A model generated the notes under the pieces. It had not been told where the DNA came from. It ran no database searches and saw only the letters and a list, made by a program, of their open reading frames with translations. Both the position numbers and the translations under genes were made by a program. A stretch of 64,000 bases of DNA from assembly GCF_028416635.1 (NCBI RefSeq), contig NZ_CP114013.1, forward strand, positions 186,001-250,000, read 5' to 3'. The stretch's first letter is position 1. Each line of letters begins with the position of its first letter. Below are positions 42,419 to 51,784 of the stretch, piece after piece. This DNA is from Baekduia alba (lineage in GTDB: Bacteria > Actinomycetota > Thermoleophilia > Solirubrobacterales > Solirubrobacteraceae).

Positions 42419-42976
42419 ATGAGCGAGAGAAGAGTAGTGCTCAAGATGGTCCTGTCCCTCGACGGTTTTGCCACGTCCCTCGACGGGACCCATGAATGGA
42501 TGTTCGAGTGGTTTGGCGACGACTCGAACGAGCGAAGCCTCCGGGCGCTCCAGGAGGCCGGCGTCCACGCGATGGGCCGCCGCAGCTACGAGATCATGGG
42601 CCCGCACTGGGCCGCGTCGGAGGGACCGATCGCAACGGCGATGAACGACAAGCCGAAGGCCGTCTTCTCAAGCACCCTCCAAAAGGCGGAATGGGGACCA
42701 GCCGAGATCTTCGGCGCTGACCTGAGCGCGGGCATCGCGGACCTGAAGGCCCGGGACGACGAAGGGACGGTCCTGGTCCATGGTGGTCCCGACTTCGCCA
42801 AGTCGCTGACGCGCCTGGGCCTCGTCGACGAGTTTCAGCTGTCGACGGTCCCGATTGCGATCGGTGCGGGCCGCAGCCCATTCGCGGACCTCGAGGAGCA
42901 CCTGAAGCTCGAGGTCGTCGAAGAGCAACGCTTCCGAAGCGGAGCCCTCGCGCAGACCCTGGTGCCGAAGCGATGA
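42419..42976 (+). CDS. Dihydrofolate reductase-like (RibD C-terminal) protein
   Basis: 185 residues: VVLKMVLSLDGFATSLDGTH, GRRSYEIMGPHW, KAVFSSTLQKAEWGPAEIF, VLVHGGPDFAKSL and IAIGAGRSPFADL are the NADPH-binding RibD/DHFR fold motifs. Likely an NADPH reductase of unknown role; another member lies at 55860 and a remnant at 19034. Confidence 0.9.
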   Translation: MSERRVVLKMVLSLDGFATSLDGTHEWMFEWFGDDSNERSLRALQEAGVHAMGRRSYEIMGPHWAASEGPIATAMNDKPKAVFSSTLQKAEWGPAEIFGADLSAGIADLKARDDEGTVLVHGGPDFAKSLTRLGLVDEFQLSTVPIAIGAGRSPFADLEEHLKLEVVEEQRFRSGALAQTLVPKR

Positions 42977-43442
42977 CCGACAGCTCGCGCGCCGGCGGCA
43001 GCGACGCGGGCGTGCGGTGAAGGCCGGCTCCGAGCGCAGGCGACGAACGCGAGGAGCAGGCCGCGCGCTCTCCTGGGCGCGAGGAGCGGCACTGACTTCC
43101 CGAGTCATCTAAAGGGGCTCGCGCCCTCAGCCATCCCGGCTGGTCGAACGAACGCCCTGCTCAGGCGGGGACTGGCACGGATGACGCGTACACGGTCCTT
43201 TGGCGTGTCCTGATCCTGCACCCGAGCGGCTCAGCGCCGAGGAACTGCCGCGCGAAATGCTCGGCGGCCGCCGGGACTTCGAGCGGATTGATGCCACGAC
43301 CGCGCGGTTCGCGACCTCACCGCTGCGGGCCTGCTGCGCCCTGACGGCGACAGCATCGTCCCGACCCGTGCGGCGTGGTACTTCTAGGCCCTCCACGGCT
43401 GAGCGGGAGCGCCTAGACAACCGCGTCACGCCCGTCGAGCGC
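42977..43442. other. 466-base gap with possible gene remnant
   Basis: Near 43287-43387 the plus strand reads VRDLTAAGLLRPDGDSIVPT in one frame, which looks like the end of a winged-helix protein, but the frame is stopped just upstream (TGA near 43286). Probably a remnant; otherwise nothing is seen. Confidence 0.35.
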
Positions 43443-44468
43443 TTAGCCGATCGTCATCGGCGCACTCAGGAAGTACACCGTGCCGCCGCCCTCGATGCTC
43501 GCCTCCGTTTGGCAGCGGATCGCGCCGCCGGCGTCCTGGGGCTGGACGACGTAGGTCGGGCCGCCCGCTCCGCTGCGCGGCGTCTGCCAGGCGAACGTCA
43601 CGCTGGCCGGCGGGGTCCCGGCCCATGTCGGCGGGACGCACGTCAGCGTCGCGCCGACGGTCGCGGTGCCGGAGATCGAGGTCGGCGTCGCGGGCTCGGG
43701 CTCCCAGGATGGCTGCGCGGCCGTGATGAAGTCCAGGACCGACGGGATCGTCATGTAGTTGGCGGGGTCGTTGCCGTGGGTCCCGCAGTCGACGCCCCAT
43801 GCGTCGACGCCGGCGACCCGGCCGCCGATCAGCAGCGGCGAGCCGCTGTCGCCGTTGCACGCCGAGCGGTACGGCCGGTGCCGGTCCGGATCCTGAACGC
43901 AGACCATCAGCCCCGGCTTGTACAGCTGGGCCTGCTTGGGATCGGCGCGGCGGATCGCCGCGCGGCAGGCCGCGTCGCTGCGCGTCACGACGCCCGCCGC
44001 GCGCAGCGCCCCGAACGTGCCGCCCAACCGATTGACGCCGAACCCGATCGAGCGCGCCGCCGTCCCGGGCTTGACCGGCGCGGTGCGCAATGCCAGCGGC
44101 GTGACGCCCGTGACCGGCCGGTCGAGCTCGAAGATCGCGACGTCATACGGCGGCGCGTAGGGCGTCGGGTCGCCGTAGCGATGCTCGGCGTAGGCGTACC
44201 GCGGGTCGCGCGCGACGCGCTGCACCGTGTACCGCGCATCGCCGATCTTGATCTGCGTCCGGTGCGGGACCAGCTGCCGAGCGCAGTGCGCCGCGGTCAG
44301 GACGCGCGTCGACGTGATCAGCGACCCCGTGCAGCTCTGCAGCTCGACGACCGCGGGGTTCGCCGACCGCGCGACCGGCCGACCGCCGATGACCGCGCCG
44401 GCCGGCACGCTCCCCAGCAGGCACGCCGCAATCGTGGCCGACATGACGAGAACCATCCGCGATGACAT
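43443..44468 (-). CDS. Secreted trypsin-like serine protease (S1)
   Basis: 341 residues. Signal peptide MSSRMVLVMSATIAACLLGS. Mature start IGGRPVAR resembles the activation site. Catalytic triad His61 (TAAHC), Asp109 (YDVAIFEL), Ser208 (NGDSGSPL) is intact; cysteine pairs are present. About 90 C-terminal residues form an Ig-like extension (SGTATVGATLTCVPPTWAG). Extracellular proteolysis. Upstream are repeat copy C and the FAD gene. Confidence 0.9.
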   Translation of the reverse strand: MSSRMVLVMSATIAACLLGSVPAGAVIGGRPVARSANPAVVELQSCTGSLITSTRVLTAAHCARQLVPHRTQIKIGDARYTVQRVARDPRYAYAEHRYGDPTPYAPPYDVAIFELDRPVTGVTPLALRTAPVKPGTAARSIGFGVNRLGGTFGALRAAGVVTRSDAACRAAIRRADPKQAQLYKPGLMVCVQDPDRHRPYRSACNGDSGSPLLIGGRVAGVDAWGVDCGTHGNDPANYMTIPSVLDFITAAQPSWEPEPATPTSISGTATVGATLTCVPPTWAGTPPASVTFAWQTPRSGAGGPTYVVQPQDAGGAIRCQTEASIEGGGTVYFLSAPMTIG

Positions 44469-44556
44469 GGCTCTATAAACGCACACCGCGGGCGCGAGGT
44501 GACGGCTCGCCTTGCGGCGAGCGCAGTCGCGCTGGCGGTGACGCGACGCGGTCGAG

Positions 44557-44640
44557 TGGAGCTGGGGGACTCCAACCCTCGACCTCCTGGGTGCGAGACA
44601 CGAAGCCTGCGCGGCAGAAGTTGTCGATTGGCAGGGGCTT
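44557..44640 (-). repeat. tRNA-Ala-3'-end-like repeat, copy C (short)
   Basis: Minus strand 44589-44557 matches the T-arm/acceptor of tRNA-Ala with a mutated T-loop. It shares with copy A the next stretch (GGTGCGA then ACGAAGCCTGCGCG) to about 44640, but not the hairpin. It lies 60 bases after the FAD oxidoreductase stop. Confidence 0.65.
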
Positions 44641-44700
44641 CCGTGGTCATCCGGGTTGCCCGCGGTCATCGGAGCTGCCGGCGTTCGCCATGACGTTCCG

Positions 44701-45894
44701 TCAGGTGGTCGCGTAGATGTCGCGGTAGAGCCGCAGAGCGGAGGCGGTGAGCTCGTCGTGTCGCCGACCGCCGAAGCGGCCCGGTCGAAGTGCGTCGAGC
44801 CCGCCGATCGTCGGCGGCATGTCGAGCATCGTCTTGACGAGCGCACGCGCGGCGCCGGCGGCGTGCGTCACCCACAGCGCCTCGGCGACCCACAGGCCCT
44901 CGACGTCGTCAGCGGGTCCGAGCAGCGGCTGATTGTCGGCGGTCATGGCGAACACGCCGTTGAGCCGCTCTTCGGGGTCGAAGCGCTGGCCGGCCGGCAG
45001 CAGGTCCATCGCACGCTCGACAGCCGGGTCGAACAGACCAGCATGCCAGGGTTGCTCCGCCTGATCACCGAGTTGCTCGACGTCGATCGGCAGGGGAACG
45101 TGGTCGTAGGTCCCCATGCCGAGTCGGTCGTCGTGCCTGCGCGCGTAGACGTGATGCTCGGGCCAGCGAACGAACGGCGACGACGACGACGTGACGCCGA
45201 GCCCCGGTCCGTACACGTACGGGTGGCCCACGGGCACCAGGTGAAGCGACTGGCCAGCCAGCGCGGCCACCGGCGGACCCCAGACGCCGCAGGCCAGCAC
45301 CACGTCGTCGGCGACGAAGGTCTCCTCGGGCGTGTGGACCGCGCGGACGCGCCGGGCGCGGACGTCCATGGCGGTGACGGGCGCGTCGCAGACGAACCGC
45401 ACGCCAGCGATCACGGCCTTCTGCTTGAGCGCGGCGGTGATGATGCCGGCTCGGGCCGTCCCATCCTGCGGATAGTGCACGGCGCCAACGCACGATGCGG
45501 GATCGACCAGGTCCGGTGCGCAGGCCGCCGCCTGCTCGGGATCAAGCCGCCGCGCCTGCATCCCGAGGTCGGCGGCCATGGCGGCTCGTCGCTCGATCTC
45601 GGCCATCGCTGGCGCGCTGCTGGCGACCTCAAGGCCCCCGACCCTCTCAAACGCGCGTTGGCCGGAATACTCCAAGCCCGCGTATATCTCCGCGCTGCTC
45701 CGGGCCAGCTCCGTCATTGCTTGCGTGTCCCCGAGCAACCCGACGAACCCCGGAGCGTGCCCCGTCGAACCCAGCAGCCGGCTCGCGGGCCCGCGCTCCA
45801 CGACGACGACGTCAAGCCGGTCGTGCACCGAGAGCTCGGCGGCCAACGCCGCGCCGACGATCCCGCCACCAACGATCACAACTCGTCTCGACAT
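44701..45894 (-). CDS. FAD-dependent oxidoreductase, DAO/sarcosine-oxidase-like
   Basis: 397 residues. Rossmann FAD motif RRVVIVGGGIVGAALAAEL, GSTGHAPGFVGLL, LACGVWGPPVAALAG and the C-terminal GVFAMTADNQPLLGPADDV are typical of the D-amino-acid oxidase/dimethylglycine dehydrogenase N-terminal domain. The folate-binding GcvT-like domain of dimethylglycine dehydrogenase is absent. Oxidises an amine or amino acid of unknown identity. ATG 45894 is used. Confidence 0.87.
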   Translation of the reverse strand: MSRRVVIVGGGIVGAALAAELSVHDRLDVVVVERGPASRLLGSTGHAPGFVGLLGDTQAMTELARSSAEIYAGLEYSGQRAFERVGGLEVASSAPAMAEIERRAAMAADLGMQARRLDPEQAAACAPDLVDPASCVGAVHYPQDGTARAGIITAALKQKAVIAGVRFVCDAPVTAMDVRARRVRAVHTPEETFVADDVVLACGVWGPPVAALAGQSLHLVPVGHPYVYGPGLGVTSSSSPFVRWPEHHVYARRHDDRLGMGTYDHVPLPIDVEQLGDQAEQPWHAGLFDPAVERAMDLLPAGQRFDPEERLNGVFAMTADNQPLLGPADDVEGLWVAEALWVTHAAGAARALVKTMLDMPPTIGGLDALRPGRFGGRRHDELTASALRLYRDIYATT

Positions 45895-46342
45895 CGGCAC
45901 ATCCAACCACCTGAGAACGCCTTCGAGCGCGATCCCCACGCCGGCCCGTGGCCCGAAGTGCTCACCGAGCGAATCGTCGAAGGCACCGTCCGTCCGTCAT
46001 CACCGCCGTCTCCAGCGCCCGCCTGGTCATCGCCACGCGAGCGGGCCGCCCGACCGACCTCTGGCAGCGCCTCGCCGATCACCTCGAGACCGTGCTCCCG
46101 CGCCTGGCCGACTGGTCGCCGACCGCGTCGGCGCCCCGGGCGCTGGGCGCGACGACCGAACCGCGACCAATCGGCGGCTATCCACGGGTAACTCCAGGTC
46201 GACGTGGTCCCAAATACGTCATATTAGCGATTACTCAGACAAATAGCTAAAAAATAATGCGAGCCGAACCGGGCTGCGCGGGCGGGATGCTCGTTGAACG
46301 CTTGAAATCTCGTCGTCTTGTGCGGTTCCTGCCAAAGGCGAC
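45895..46342. other. 450-base gap with AT-rich segment
   Basis: No gene is supported. Bases about 46205-46260 are strikingly AT-rich for this genome (ending CTAAAAAATAATG), which suggests promoter or recently acquired DNA. Confidence 0.45.
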
Positions 46343-46387
46343 GTTCCGGCGGCGAGTCGGCCAACAGGGCCGAGTCGCCGCCGGAAC
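46343..46387 (-). terminator. Large hairpin after the ATP-grasp gene
   Basis: 13-base perfect arms GTTCCGGCGGCGA and TCGCCGCCGGAAC enclose a second small stem (CGGCC/GGCCG). It lies 25 bases past the ATP-grasp stop on the minus strand; no T-run. Confidence 0.6.
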
Positions 46388-46411
46388 GCCTGCGGCGTTG
46401 CTCCGGTGCGC

Positions 46412-47446
46412 TTACGGGACGAGGATCGATGTCCCGACCACGGCGATCCGTCCGCTCAGGTCAGGCTGGCGGAGCGAGCCGGCGTCGCCGGTGGTCGCCA
46501 GCTTGAGCGCCGACCAGGGCAGGTTCAGCCCGGTGTGCCCCGTGTGGGCCACGCCGGCCGAGACCCTCGCGTTGACCTCCAGCAGCTTGGGTTCGTCGCC
46601 CTCCCAGCGCACTTGCACGTTGCTCAGGTAGGCCAGAGGCAGCCCCTCGACCAGGGCGCGCGCGATGCCGATCAGCCGGGGGTCGTCGGCGAAGGTGCGG
46701 TACGGGTCGCCCTTGACGCGCGCGACCGACATCAGCAGGCGGCCGTCGGTCGTGGAGAGGCAATCGATGCTGACCTCCGGCTCCTCGAGGAAGGGCATCA
46801 CGATCAGCTCCGGCAGGAGCCGACCCTGCTCTTCTGCCTGCCGCAGAGCGCGCTCGTAGGCGGCGGCGCTGATGAGCGGCTTGGGGGCCGCCAGCAGTTC
46901 GACCAGCCCATGCTCGGCGTCGTAGAGCTCGCGGAAGCCATCCGCCGACCAGCCCGACCAGCTCGTGTCCGGCTTGACGCACGCCCGACGGCCACCGCGG
47001 CGCACGTGGGCGACCGCCGCCGCGAATGCGTCGGCCGAGGAGACCTTGTGCCACTCGGGCACCGCGACCCCGAGGGCCAGCGCTGCCGCGTAGGTGCCGG
47101 ACTTCGAGTCGGTGATGGATGCCACCCGTCGGTCGACGCTCGCCATCAGAACGCAGCCGGCCTCGGCGAAGTCCTGGGCGCGAGAGGCCAGGGCGACGAT
47201 CCGGCAGGTCGGGATCAGGACGTCGATCTCGTGGCGCCGGACGTAGTCGAGCGCGAATGCCGCGTACTGCTTGTCGGTGGCGTCCCAGTCGGGCTCGGAG
47301 CCGCGGACGTCGGCGAACGCCAGGGCGGGGCCGTCGCCTCCCGGCCGGGTGGCGTGGATCTCGAGGGGGGTGCGGTCCGGGTTGTCGCGCAGCATCGCGA
47401 TCACGGCGGTCTTGGATAGGCCGGCCCGGTTGATCCAGATCTTCAT
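46412..47446 (-). CDS. ATP-grasp domain protein (carbamoyl-phosphate-synthase/PylC-like)
   Basis: 344 residues. N-terminal Rossmann-like WINRAGLSKTAVIAML, central DSKSGTYAAALALGVAVP, the ATP-grasp nucleotide region ACVKPDTSWSGWS, LIVMPFLEEPEVSIDCL and the metal/phosphate site LLEVNARVSAGVAH. Such ligases couple carboxylates to amines at the cost of ATP; some modify ribosomal peptides. ATG 47446 has AAGGAC upstream; TGA of a short upstream frame overlaps it. Its substrate is unknown; the nearby tiny genes make a peptide substrate possible. Confidence 0.85.
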   Translation of the reverse strand: MKIWINRAGLSKTAVIAMLRDNPDRTPLEIHATRPGGDGPALAFADVRGSEPDWDATDKQYAAFALDYVRRHEIDVLIPTCRIVALASRAQDFAEAGCVLMASVDRRVASITDSKSGTYAAALALGVAVPEWHKVSSADAFAAAVAHVRRGGRRACVKPDTSWSGWSADGFRELYDAEHGLVELLAAPKPLISAAAYERALRQAEEQGRLLPELIVMPFLEEPEVSIDCLSTTDGRLLMSVARVKGDPYRTFADDPRLIGIARALVEGLPLAYLSNVQVRWEGDEPKLLEVNARVSAGVAHTGHTGLNLPWSALKLATTGDAGSLRQPDLSGRIAVVGTSILVP

Positions 47447-48908
47447 GTTCTTGTCCTTCGACAGTCGAGACACGGGCGCCGGTGGGCGGCCCGTGGAAGG
47501 CTCGTGCTGAGCACTTCGTCGGCGCCTTCCCCCGGGATGCGGGAGAAGGCGTCGCCGCTGGGCTCAGAAGCAGGGCTTGGGGGGACGGTGGGTGATGCGA
47601 TCGCCCTGGCGAGCGGCAGGACGGCAAGGCCGGTGGACGCCGAGTGCGCTTCGTCGACGACGACCGACAGGCCGCTTATCCCCCGTCAGGGTCGTCAGCA
47701 GCTCGGCGAGGGACGGTGCTCGTCGCCGCTGGGCGCCCAAAGCGTGCATCGGCAGGAACCGTCAGGCGTGATGTTGCCCGAGGGCCGTCGCATCGAACGC
47801 GTCTGGATGCCGAGCTGTTCATGAAGGCGCTCCGTCCGTGGAGACCAGATGTGGTGCGCGGGTGCGCGGTGGATGCTGCTGAGAAAAAGAGGCGAAGAAG
47901 GTGCGTCGCAGGCTACGCGGGGCCCGGCGCCGGGCCAAATCGCGCTTCGCCAGACCGTTGGGCGAAGCCGCCGCCCGCTGACCGAGGGCCACTTCGACGC
48001 ACCCGACGACCGCCCGAACGGATTCGACGAAGCCTCGGGCCGGCATCGGGCTCCCCACGAAGCGGGGTTTCTCCCGAGTGGAGCTAGTAGCTGGGCAGTC
48101 GGGCGCTCACACCGACTGGTCGGAGCCCGCAGCGCCGCGGTCGGCGCCGCGTGGGGTGAGCATGTGCTCGAGGATCCCCGACGGGCTCGACGAGCGCTTC
48201 GTGGCGCTGCGTAGCGTGGTTCAAGGCCCTCCGGGCCGGTATGCGGCTGCCGCGCGACGTTGACGAGACGGCCGATTGACCGCGGGGCGGGAACGTTGCG
48301 CTAGGCACCACCCTGGAGCGTCATTCGCGCGCGGGTCCGTCCTCGGTCGCGGCGAGTTCGTCGACTTCCGGGTCGCCAACGTGCGGCACATCGGTGTCGA
48401 CGCTGTGGCGAGCAGGTACTTCTCACGCCCCTCGCCGGCCGGACCCACCATCCCTGGGTGGCGCCGGGATCGAACCGGCGCACGCGCGGCAGGTGCTGCG
48501 TCCGGCGGCGGGAACGCCGTGAGGTGGGCGTGTTGTCGGCGAGCAACCGCCCGCATCGGCCTGCCTAGCGGATCGTGTAGCGTCTGCCGCTCTCTCTTTC
48601 GACGTTCTCTTTACCGCAGCACCTCTTCTTCCCGGCGTCATCAACGCGCGCCGGACGCGAACCAAGATCTCTCTGCTTTTCGAGCGACCAGGCGTCGCTC
48701 CGGCCAGTCACGGCTCCCCACGCGAGCTGTCCGGTTCGACGAGGGGCAACCGGCCGATCGACGAAGCCGTTGCGCAGCCGATCCGCGCGATGCGAGAGCA
48801 GACGTGCAGGTCGAACGCAGGTCGTCGAGGCGACCGCGAGTTCTCGATCCCGGCCGTAGAGCTCGGACCGATCGGCGCGAGAAGCGCCTGCTGAAGGAGT
48901 GATTCGCA
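47447..48908. other. 1.46-kb region without a supported gene
   Basis: Between the divergent ATP-grasp and small-peptide genes. A minus-strand frame (47700-47445, VVVDEAHSASTGLAVLPLA) ends in ATGA overlap with the ATP-grasp start, a possible small precursor or remnant. At 48458-48482 is a tRNA-like T-arm (GGCGCCGGGATCGAACCGGC) without the rest of a tRNA. Remnants of old genes are likely. Confidence 0.4.
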
Positions 48909-49025
48909 ATGGCGATATCGGAAGAATGTTCGAATAGCAGGCACAACTGGTGCCAGGACACCAGTTGCCCCTGCTACTGCCACAGCACCACTCGGGTGGT
49001 GCCGGCGCTGCTCGTGCTGCGCTGA
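48909..49025 (+). CDS. Cys-rich 38-residue peptide, possible RiPP precursor
   Basis: ATG 48909 has AAGGAG 9 bases upstream. The peptide contains five cysteines at positions 7, 15, 20, 22 and 24 (NWCQDTSCPCYC), then a Thr/Val/Leu tail VVPALLVLR. The sequence after the start site of its ribosome-binding region (GGAGTGATTCGCAATG) resembles that of the next small gene. Could be a modified peptide or a metal-binding peptide. No family recognised. Confidence 0.4.
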   Translation: MAISEECSNSRHNWCQDTSCPCYCHSTTRVVPALLVLR

Positions 49026-49299
49026 CCTCGACCGTCGGTCGGGCGACCACGGCCGCATGACCGTTCGCGGACGTGCCTGGCTGACGCGTGATAGCGGGCA
49101 CTCTGGACGGCGCGACGGCGCGCCGCCCAGGGTGTCCCGTCCTTGCTGGGCCCCCTGGCGAACGATCTCGCACGTCGCTCTGAGCGCAGCGGCGACGTCT
49201 TCACCACCCGTTGGTGTGGAGGCGGCGACGAAGTGCTCAGCTGCTGAGCTCTTCCGCACGAAGCCCGCCCCGGGCGTCGCGCGCGCACCCCGAGATGAG

Positions 49300-49305
49300 A
49301 GGAGG
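49300..49305 (+). promoter_or_regulatory. Very strong ribosome-binding site AGGAGG(TGA)
   Basis: AGGAGGTGA complements the 16S 3' end over nine bases, 9 bases before ATG 49315. It is the best in the window and decides the start of this tiny gene. Confidence 0.7.
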
Positions 49306-49314
49306 TGAACTCGC

Positions 49315-49434
49315 ATGGCTGAGGAGCCTGAGCCCGTCGAACCGGCCGAAGACACGTCGACCGCCGAGGCCGACGCGCTGCCGACGCAGTCCGACATGGA
49401 TCTGCCCCTGCAGGGCCCGCAGTTCCAGCGCTAG
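49315..49434 (+). CDS. Acidic 39-residue peptide, possible RiPP precursor
   Basis: Thirty-nine residues with an acidic, Glu/Pro-rich leader-like N-terminus (MAEEPEPVEPAEDTSTAEAD) and a different C-terminal part DMDLPLQGPQFQR. The near-perfect ribosome-binding site and a hairpin terminator 72 bases after the stop show that it is an independent expressed gene. Next on the strand is a broken ABC exporter ATPase and an MFS exporter, so a secreted or modified peptide is plausible. No family recognised. Confidence 0.5.
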   Translation: MAEEPEPVEPAEDTSTAEADALPTQSDMDLPLQGPQFQR

Positions 49435-49506
49435 GTGCATAAGCGCCACGGACCCGCCGCTGACCGGCGGTGTCTGCACGGCGTCAGACAGGAGGTGAGG
49501 GTCGAC

Positions 49507-49534
49507 GGCTCGGGCGCTCAACGGCGCCCGAGCC
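49507..49534 (+). terminator. Hairpin terminator after the peptide gene
   Basis: 11-base perfect stem GGCTCGGGCGC / GCGCCCGAGCC with a 6-base loop, then CTTCGTTGT. A second AGGAGGTGA lies just before it (49490-49498) but is followed by no supported gene. Confidence 0.65.
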
Positions 49535-49797
49535 CTTCGTTGTACTCAGCCGATCATCGGCGGAGATGTGATCTCTTCGGAAGCGGGCTTCCTCGGGACG
49601 CGTGACATGCGCCCCTGGGCAGCCCGCTCCCCTTGGCGAGGCCCGGTTCCGCGACGTCTGAGCGTGCCTGCAACGCCCCACCACGTTGTGAGGCGATGCA
49701 CGAGGCGCTCAGGCCTCATCGCCACCGGGACGGATTCCCGGAGCTTCCCGATGTGAGGTGGCCCTCAGCGGCGACGAGAGCCTCTTGGCTCGAGCGC

Positions 49798-50358
49798 GGT
49801 GCCGCGACGCTCGACGGGGTGCCGATCAGCACGCTCAACGTCGAGGAACTGCGCGCGGCGCTCGTACGCATCCCGCAGACCTCGTGGGTCCCAGAGACGA
49901 CCGTCCGGACCGGCCTCCTACCCGGGCCCGGCATGAGCGACGCCGACCTCGAGTAGGCGTGCACGCTGGCCGGCGTGCACGAGCAGATCCTCGATTGGCC
50001 CGCCGGCTACGACACCGTGCTCGATCCGACCACGCTCTCGGGCGGCCAGATGCAGCGCCTGACGGTCTCCCGCGCGCTGCTGCGCACGCTCAGCGGGGCC
50101 GCGCGCATGATGCTGCTCGACGAGATCACCGCGCCGCTCGACGCCGTGTCGGCCGAGCGACTCCTGGAGGACGTGCTCTCCTACCTCGCCGAGAAGGGGA
50201 TCGGCGCTCTGATCATCGCGCACAAGCTGCCGGTCCACGCCCGCGTCCAGCGCGTGCTCGTGATCGACAAGGGCCGGGTGGTCGAGGACGGCGACCCGCG
50301 GACACTGGCGGCCAACCCCCGCACCCACTACGCCCGGATGTTCCGCGCCGGCCACTAG
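49798..50358 (+). pseudogene. ABC exporter ATPase remnant with in-frame stop
   Basis: One frame reads the second two thirds of an exporter ATPase: ATLDGVPISTLNVEELRAAL, Q-loop RIPQTSW, signature TLSGGQMQRLTVSRALL, Walker B RMMLLDEITAPLD, H-loop LIIAHKLPVHARV. TAG at 49954-49956 interrupts it where a Glu is expected (GAG to TAG), and Walker A and the membrane domain are missing. It resembles ATPases of bacteriocin/lantibiotic exporters, supporting a decayed peptide locus. Confidence 0.75.
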
Positions 50359-50423
50359 CGCGACCGCATCGCGTCAGCGCGCGTCCCAGGAGGGGACGCG
50401 CCGCTCACCTCAATGGAGGAAAG

Positions 50424-51713
50424 ATGGAACCGAAGCACAGGCCCAAGCCGTCGGCGGGCCTGCGCGTGACGTTCGCGTCGCTGCGCGAACGCAACATCCG
50501 CGCCTGGCTCCTGGCCCGGGTGCTCAGGTACACCGCCTGGAAGATGTCGGCCGTCGCCGACGTGTGGTGGATCGCCACACACACCGGTAGCGGACTATGG
50601 GTCAGCGCAGTGGTCGCCGCCCTGTGGCTGCCGGGCCCGTTCCTGGCGTCCGCGGCGGGGCGACTCGCGGACCAGCCCGGTGCGCAGCGGCGGATCGTGC
50701 GCGTGGGGATCCTGCGAGCCGTGATCGCGACGGTCACGCTCGGCATCGTCGCGACCGGCTCGGCCGCGGCGTGGCTGCTCGCCGCGCTCGCGCTCGGGCG
50801 CGGCGTCGTCGACGCCCGGTGGGGACCGATCGAGTCGATCTTCCTACGGGAGGTCGCCGAAGGGGACGGCGATCGCATCCAGGTGCTCGCTGGGCTTGAG
50901 AAGATCGCCTACTACGTGGCGCTGATCCTCGGTCCGGCGGCCGTCGGGGGCCTCTTCGCGGCCTCCGGATTCGCGCTGTGCCTCGGCGTCGTGGTCATCG
51001 CGATCGGGCTGGCGACCGTCCTCAGCGGACCGCGGATCATCGTGTTGGACGCGGCGCCCGCCGTCGCCCCAACACCGCCCGACGACGAGCGCCGACCGGA
51101 CGTCGGGCGCCTGTGGTCGCTCCAGTCGTGGCGAGACCTGCTGGCGCCGCTGCGATCGCGACCGGAAGGCTGGATCCCGCTGGCCATCGGGGAGACGGTG
51201 AACGCAATGGGAGCGAACTTCGTCATCTGGTCGCCCCTGCTGGTCACGAGCGCCTGGCACGGAGCCGAGGGTGACCTGACCCTGCTCCAGATCGCCAACG
51301 GCGTAGGCATGCTCGCCGGCGGCACGGTCATCGCGGCCGTCGGGCGGCCCTCGGAATGGCTGGTCGTGGCAGCGGCGGCCTGGTGGGGCGCGTGGGAGCT
51401 CGTGCTTGCGGCGGCCGGCGGGCTGCCGTTGGCGTTGACGGCCCTGACGCTGACCGGGATGGGCGCGGGGGCGCTGTGGTCGGCCCTCAGCAGGCAACTG
51501 CTGGCGGTCACGCACGCCGGGATCGGCCGCGTCAGGGCGCTGCAGGGCGCGATCAGCGGGAGCGTCTTCTGGGTGGGCAGCCTGCTCACGGGCGCGCTCA
51601 TCGACCTCCAGGGGCCGCGAGCGGCCGTCTGGTTCGACGCGGGCGTTGCCGCGGTCGCCGCGATCGCCGGCGCCGTCGCCCTGCTCATCCACCGCACGCG
51701 CCGCGCCGTGTGA
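50424..51713 (+). CDS. MFS transporter (enterobactin-exporter-like fold)
   Basis: 429 residues with about 12 membrane spans. N-terminal RNIRAWLLARVLRYTAWKMS, the loop GRLADQPGAQRRIVRVGI, the second half start IGETVNAMGANFVIWSPLLV. GGAGGAAAG precedes ATG 50424; no obvious start upstream. Exports a small molecule or peptide; the neighbouring tiny genes and ABC remnant suggest self-protection or peptide export. Substrate unknown. Confidence 0.83.
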   Translation: MEPKHRPKPSAGLRVTFASLRERNIRAWLLARVLRYTAWKMSAVADVWWIATHTGSGLWVSAVVAALWLPGPFLASAAGRLADQPGAQRRIVRVGILRAVIATVTLGIVATGSAAAWLLAALALGRGVVDARWGPIESIFLREVAEGDGDRIQVLAGLEKIAYYVALILGPAAVGGLFAASGFALCLGVVVIAIGLATVLSGPRIIVLDAAPAVAPTPPDDERRPDVGRLWSLQSWRDLLAPLRSRPEGWIPLAIGETVNAMGANFVIWSPLLVTSAWHGAEGDLTLLQIANGVGMLAGGTVIAAVGRPSEWLVVAAAAWWGAWELVLAAAGGLPLALTALTLTGMGAGALWSALSRQLLAVTHAGIGRVRALQGAISGSVFWVGSLLTGALIDLQGPRAAVWFDAGVAAVAAIAGAVALLIHRTRRAV

Positions 51714-51784
51714 TTGACCACCGCGAGCAAGCCACGCGCCGTGCGCACCACACCGCGCGCAACACCAACATGGAGGACAAGCTC

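Noticed and set aside
43127-43429. Minus-strand frame of 100 codons
   Set aside because: Low-complexity Arg/Ser content and no ribosome-binding site; the opposite strand has a better gene-remnant signal.
48455-48545. Possible tRNA gene on the minus strand
   Set aside because: Only a T-arm-like hairpin (GCCGGTTCGATCCCGGC) and an acceptor-like CACCC are seen; no matching 5' acceptor strand, D-arm or anticodon stem is present.
49435-49600. A third small gene after the second AGGAGGTGA (49490-49498)
   Set aside because: No start codon at proper distance and the terminator hairpin begins directly after it.
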